From Eggerthellaceae bacterium UBA5808 (lineage in GTDB: Bacteria > Actinomycetota > Coriobacteriia > Coriobacteriales > Eggerthellaceae), in contig DIDE01000051.1 in NCBI GenBank assembly GCA_002417975.1, positions 1-6,933 of the forward strand: a DNA stretch of 6,933 nucleotides, written 5' to 3'. Made by a program: the position numbers and the translations under genes. Of this stretch, positions 6,286-6,933 are shown piece by piece. Position 1 is the stretch's first letter. Every line of letters begins with the position of its first letter. The notes under the pieces are model-generated. The model had not been told where the DNA came from, made no database searches, and saw only the letters and a program-made list of their open reading frames with translations.

Positions 6286-6314
6286 ATTATACCAAGCATT
6301 CAGTACCGGGGCAA
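6286..6314 (-). promoter_or_regulatory. Promoter of the antitoxin-toxin operon
   Basis: On the minus strand a perfect TATAAT (6291 down to 6286) lies 17 bases after a weak -35, TTGCCC (6314 down to 6309). Transcription would start near 6279, inside the conserved 15-bp box, leaving a leader of about 33 bases before the antitoxin ATG. The repeat B counterpart of the TATAAT has decayed (plus strand ATCGTA against ATTATA). Confidence 0.6.
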
Positions 6315-6475
6315 GTGGCGAATCGTACCCATACAGGAAATAGCTCTATCAGAAACAGGTTTTGCGTTGTGTTTCCGGCGATAACCACGGGCACATGATG
6401 GCGGCGTGCAACGGCAAGTGCTTCTTTTGTTACGGGGCATGCATCGGCGTCTATAAACAGGGTAGGTTGGGGCAT
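6287..6475 (-). pseudogene. Orphan 5' fragment of the UPF0178 gene
   Basis: The fragment holds the start codon, ribosome binding site and first 39 codons of the UPF0178 gene, with the same protein sequence up to TTQN, then runs into 23 unrelated residues and stops at 6287-6289. The first acidic motif (DADACPV) is kept; the remaining motifs are absent, so the 62-residue product cannot be a working family member. Its frame ends inside the antitoxin -10, so any transcript from here would read into the antitoxin-toxin operon. Confidence 0.9.
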
Positions 6476-6540
6476 TGTGGCCTTTCTTCTTTACGACAAA
6501 GCACAAAACAGTTGGCGCAAACATTCTTATATTTATTTGT
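6359..6540. repeat. 182-bp direct repeat, duplicate copy
   Basis: This is 180/182 identical to 4472-4653, in the same orientation. On its right side identity ends exactly where a T-run (6541-6546) begins, followed at once by antitoxin repeat B. On its left it is separated from repeat A by 31 bases. No target-site duplication or terminal inverted repeat was seen at the junctions. Confidence 0.97.
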
Positions 6541-6639
6541 TTTTTTGTTCTTAGCAAGAGATACCGGACCCTGTTTATGGACTGTCTTCTCGATATCGAT
6601 GTAGTGATTCCTTACATCAAAAACGGGTTTGATGTTCAT
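6451..6639 (-). pseudogene. Truncated Phd/YefM antitoxin copy
   Basis: The first 31 residues from ATG 6639 (MNIKPVFDVRNHYIDIEKTV, then HKQGPVSLAKN) match the intact antitoxin at 24 of 31 positions. Homology ends near 6547, at the junction with the UPF0178 fragment, and the frame then reads unrelated sequence to 6451. AAGGGG precedes the start at a normal distance. The rest of the DNA-binding fold and all of the toxin-binding tail are missing, so it should not neutralise a toxin. Confidence 0.8.
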
Positions 6640-6721
6640 TGTGCTTGCCCCTTGAGATACATAGCAATATTCTAGCGAAATCGTATCAAGTGCACTTTAT
6701 CGCGACAAGCTACGAATCGTA
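6547..6721. repeat. Imperfect direct repeat B (diverged antitoxin 5' end and promoter)
   Basis: This is the counterpart of 6154-6327: same order of antitoxin codons 31 to 1, ribosome binding site, 15-bp box and upstream CGAATCGTA. It is richer in A and T than copy A, as expected of an older resident or decayed copy. Confidence 0.85.
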
Positions 6722-6834
6722 TGTGTAAAAATTCCAATAGGGAAAGTAGACCGTTGCGTAATTAAACGATAGTGATGCATCTTCGCTCATGAATCGATGT
6801 GCTCGTAGATCTTTGGCTATGCCTGAGAACGTTT
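6722..6834. other. AT-rich intergenic stretch with no gene seen
   Basis: This region lies between the antitoxin remnant and the toxin fragment. The longer minus-strand frame covering it (start 6913) has no family resemblance and conflicts with the toxin-like frame beside it. No promoter or terminator could be supported. Confidence 0.4.
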
Positions 6835-6933
6835 CTATTTCGCCTGACGTTGATGAATCATGCCAAGTATGACTATAAGATCGGCATCGGACGACACCTC
6901 GTAGAGTATGCAAAATGGTGGAATTGACAGCTT
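6835..6933 (-). CDS. C-terminal end of a RelE/ParE-like toxin, continues past the right edge
   Basis: Thirty-two codons are visible, read leftwards from the window edge to TAG at 6837-6835. The residues CILYEVSSDADLIVILGMIH and then QRQAK follow the RelE/ParE C-terminal pattern (R-x-LYEV, a hydrophobic strand, then IH-x-R). The 5' part lies beyond base 6933, so intactness is unknown. It is a different protein from the toxin at 5676-5996. In transcription order it precedes the broken antitoxin at 6639, which is unlike the antitoxin-first order of the intact pair. The piece is short and the call is tentative. Confidence 0.45.
   Translation of the reverse strand, partial: KLSIPPFCILYEVSSDADLIVILGMIHQRQAK

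Larger units (their letters stand above)
6154..6327. repeat. Imperfect direct repeat A (antitoxin 5' end and promoter)
   Basis: The segment spans the first 31 antitoxin codons, its start region and promoter. It aligns with 6547-6721 at an offset of 393, changing to 394 after one indel near 6250-6266. Long shared blocks include CCGGACCCTG, GTCTTCTCGATATCG, GATGTTCAT, TAGCAATATTCTAGC and CGAATCGTA. Divergence is clearly greater than in the 182-bp repeat, so this duplication is older or the copies have different origins. Confidence 0.85.
4654..6358. other. Accessory island between the 182-bp direct repeats
   Basis: This 1705-bp interval separates the two repeat copies. Hand-counted 60-base rows at 4861, 4921, 5101 and 5881 are 57-60% GC, against 35-52% in two feoB rows (3001 and 3061) and 35% at 6721. 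Coding parts favour C- and G-ending codons, unlike feoB. It carries the broken DUF6323/DUF6179-like pair and a toxin-antitoxin operon, typical accessory cargo. No integrase or transposase is inside. Recombination between the repeats could delete the interval. Confidence 0.6.

Noticed and set aside
4472..6540. Insertion sequence or composite transposon
   Set aside because: No transposase, terminal inverted repeats or target-site duplication could be found; the repeated segment is a piece of an ordinary gene.
6710..6913. 67-codon minus-strand frame near the right edge
   Set aside because: It has no recognisable family and overlaps the toxin-like frame at 6835-6933, which fits RelE/ParE better.

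Overview
The window looks like chromosomal DNA from a medium-GC anaerobe with an iron-handling locus. The gene content (a stand-alone Feo operon with a DtxR-type regulator, a UPF0178 gene, and a DUF6323/DUF6179-like pair) suggests a Gram-positive gut or oral bacterium, possibly a coriobacterium or a clostridium. That placement is inference and is weak.

Left half (1-4020, + strand): iron and heme metabolism. A ferrochelatase gene (hemH) enters from the left edge and ends at 1035. After a 181-bp intergenic region with a candidate DtxR-type operator come feoA and feoB, which overlap by 4 bp (ATGA), and then a short DtxR/MntR-family regulator. The picture is Fe(II) import through FeoA/FeoB, a metal-sensing repressor in the same operon, and a nearby enzyme that puts Fe(II) into porphyrin. 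A strong inverted repeat lies between feoB and the regulator. A hairpin follows the regulator.

Middle (4091-4653, - strand): a convergent, intact UPF0178 (DUF188, YaiI-like) gene with its upstream region.

Right half (4654-6933): an accessory patch that is more GC-rich up to about 6250. It holds a two-gene + strand remnant: a DUF6323-like gene broken by an in-frame TGA, coupled to a frameshifted and shortened DUF6179-like gene. On the - strand it holds an intact-looking Phd/YefM antitoxin and RelE/ParE toxin operon. The patch is bracketed by a 182-bp direct repeat (180/182 identical): one copy is the native 5' end of the UPF0178 gene (4472-4653), the other an orphan fragment (6359-6540). Abutting the orphan fragment is a second, diverged copy of the antitoxin 5' end and promoter (6547-6721). 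The C-terminal end of another RelE/ParE-like toxin comes in from the right edge.

The most notable structure is this nested arrangement: an island of different composition between long direct repeats that include the promoter and first 39 codons of a host gene, next to a broken antitoxin copy that keeps an unchanged 15-bp box. I see no complete, clearly undescribed system. The closest candidate is the DUF6323/DUF6179-like pair, which appears decayed here. No rRNA, tRNA, CRISPR array or transposase gene was recognised.
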